A stretch of 6,350 bases of DNA, from positions 1-6,350 of the forward strand of contig VSMX01000130.1 in the NCBI GenBank assembly GCA_009773975.1. The letters are read 5' to 3'. Of this stretch, positions 6,052 through 6,350 are shown piece after piece. How positions within the stretch are numbered: the first letter of the stretch is position 1; every line of letters begins with the position of its first letter. Both the position numbers and the translations under genes were made by a program. The notes beneath the pieces were generated by a model, which did not search any database, was not told where the DNA came from, and saw only the letters and a list, made by a program, of their open reading frames with translations. Source of the stretch: Desulfovibrio sp. (GTDB lineage: Bacteria > Desulfobacterota > Desulfovibrionia > Desulfovibrionales > Desulfovibrionaceae).

Positions 6052-6350
6052 CTACATCAATTCATGTAATCCTTTTAGATCAGCTTCTCCGCTATCTTTG
6101 CTTGATAATTGTTGCATGGCTTTAATTTTCTCAAAAAACCCATTCTCTTTTTTATTATACTCAATAATTCTATCAATATTATAGAAGACAAACCTGTCAT
6201 TTAAGCCAAAATAATTTGAAACAGATACACCATCCTTAAACCAATATCTAGCGCTAACATTTTCACCTTTGATATCAACGTAATGACCAAATCTTTTATT
6301 TAAAATATCTATTGCATATTTTACAGAGGCCTCCTTAAAAAAACTTATAG
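6052..6350 (-). CDS. hypothetical protein, C-terminal part only (5' end outside window)
   Basis: The minus-strand frame is open from the right edge to TAG at 6054-6052, giving 98 residues. It begins ISFFKEASVKYAIDILNKRF, contains an aromatic-rich stretch (ARYWFKDGVSVSNYFGL) and ends with a charged helix-like tail finishing KGLHELM. Codon use is strongly AT-biased (many AAA, AAT, TTT, ATT), and conservative aromatic and charged residues make it look protein-like rather than random. I do not recognise the family. There is no in-frame start near the edge: an AAGGAGG at 6336-6330 is followed by an ATG in another frame that stops after two codons. The coding sequence must therefore begin beyond the window. 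It lies 68 bases upstream of the ThrE gene on the same strand and may be cotranscribed with it. Confidence 0.55.
   Translation of the reverse strand, partial: ISFFKEASVKYAIDILNKRFGHYVDIKGENVSARYWFKDGVSVSNYFGLNDRFVFYNIDRIIEYNKKENGFFEKIKAMQQLSSKDSGEADLKGLHELM

Noticed and set aside
5827..6069. 80-codon plus-strand frame across the ThrE start region
   Set aside because: Antisense to the ThrE N-terminus and to the gap upstream; no motif and no neighbouring plus-strand context.

Overview
The window looks like a piece of a chromosome from a Desulfovibrionaceae-type sulfate reducer (Desulfobacterota). The main evidence is the small IHF/HU protein, whose C-terminal half (GRNPQT, then ITLPSRKV and VFRLSRKFR) resembles the IHF-alpha proteins of Desulfovibrio as I remember them. 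No database search was possible, so the assignment is an inference. By eye, the left two thirds are moderately GC-rich. From about 4640 rightwards the sequence becomes clearly more AT-rich, most strongly in the last 300 bases.

Region 1 (1-2533, minus strand) is a two-gene polysaccharide O-acetylation operon. An AlgI/DltB-type MBOAT membrane acyltransferase is followed, with a one-base TGATG overlap, by a membrane-anchored SGNH-type partner that runs off the left edge. The expected division of labour is that the MBOAT moves acetyl groups across the inner membrane and the SGNH protein places them on an extracytoplasmic glycan.

Region 2 (about 2631-4174) holds the IHF-alpha/HU gene (minus strand) with a textbook C(UUCG)G hairpin terminator that separates it from the O-acetylation operon. 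Divergent from it is an Elp3-like radical SAM protein (plus strand). The spacer between them is very short: the best -10 box for the IHF gene lies on top of the first possible start codon of the radical SAM gene.

Region 3 (4264-4659, minus strand) is a 5'-truncated remnant of an EFR1-type flavodoxin/ferredoxin protein. The two 4Fe-4S motifs and the linker survive, but the N-terminal flavodoxin domain is missing. The open frame ends at a stop close to where the AT-richer segment begins.

Region 4 (4676-6350, minus strand) contains a full-length ThrE-type threonine/serine exporter with both halves fused. Upstream of it is the 3' end of an AT-rich gene of unknown function that enters from the right edge. 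The break in the EFR1 gene together with the composition change suggests that this segment was joined here by rearrangement or transfer.

I see no rRNA, tRNA, CRISPR array, transposase or clear mobile-element ends, and no gene-free stretch longer than 300 bases. I found no convincing new multi-gene system. The most interesting points are the EFR1 truncation junction, the tightly packed divergent IHF/radical SAM spacer and the unrecognised gene at the right edge.
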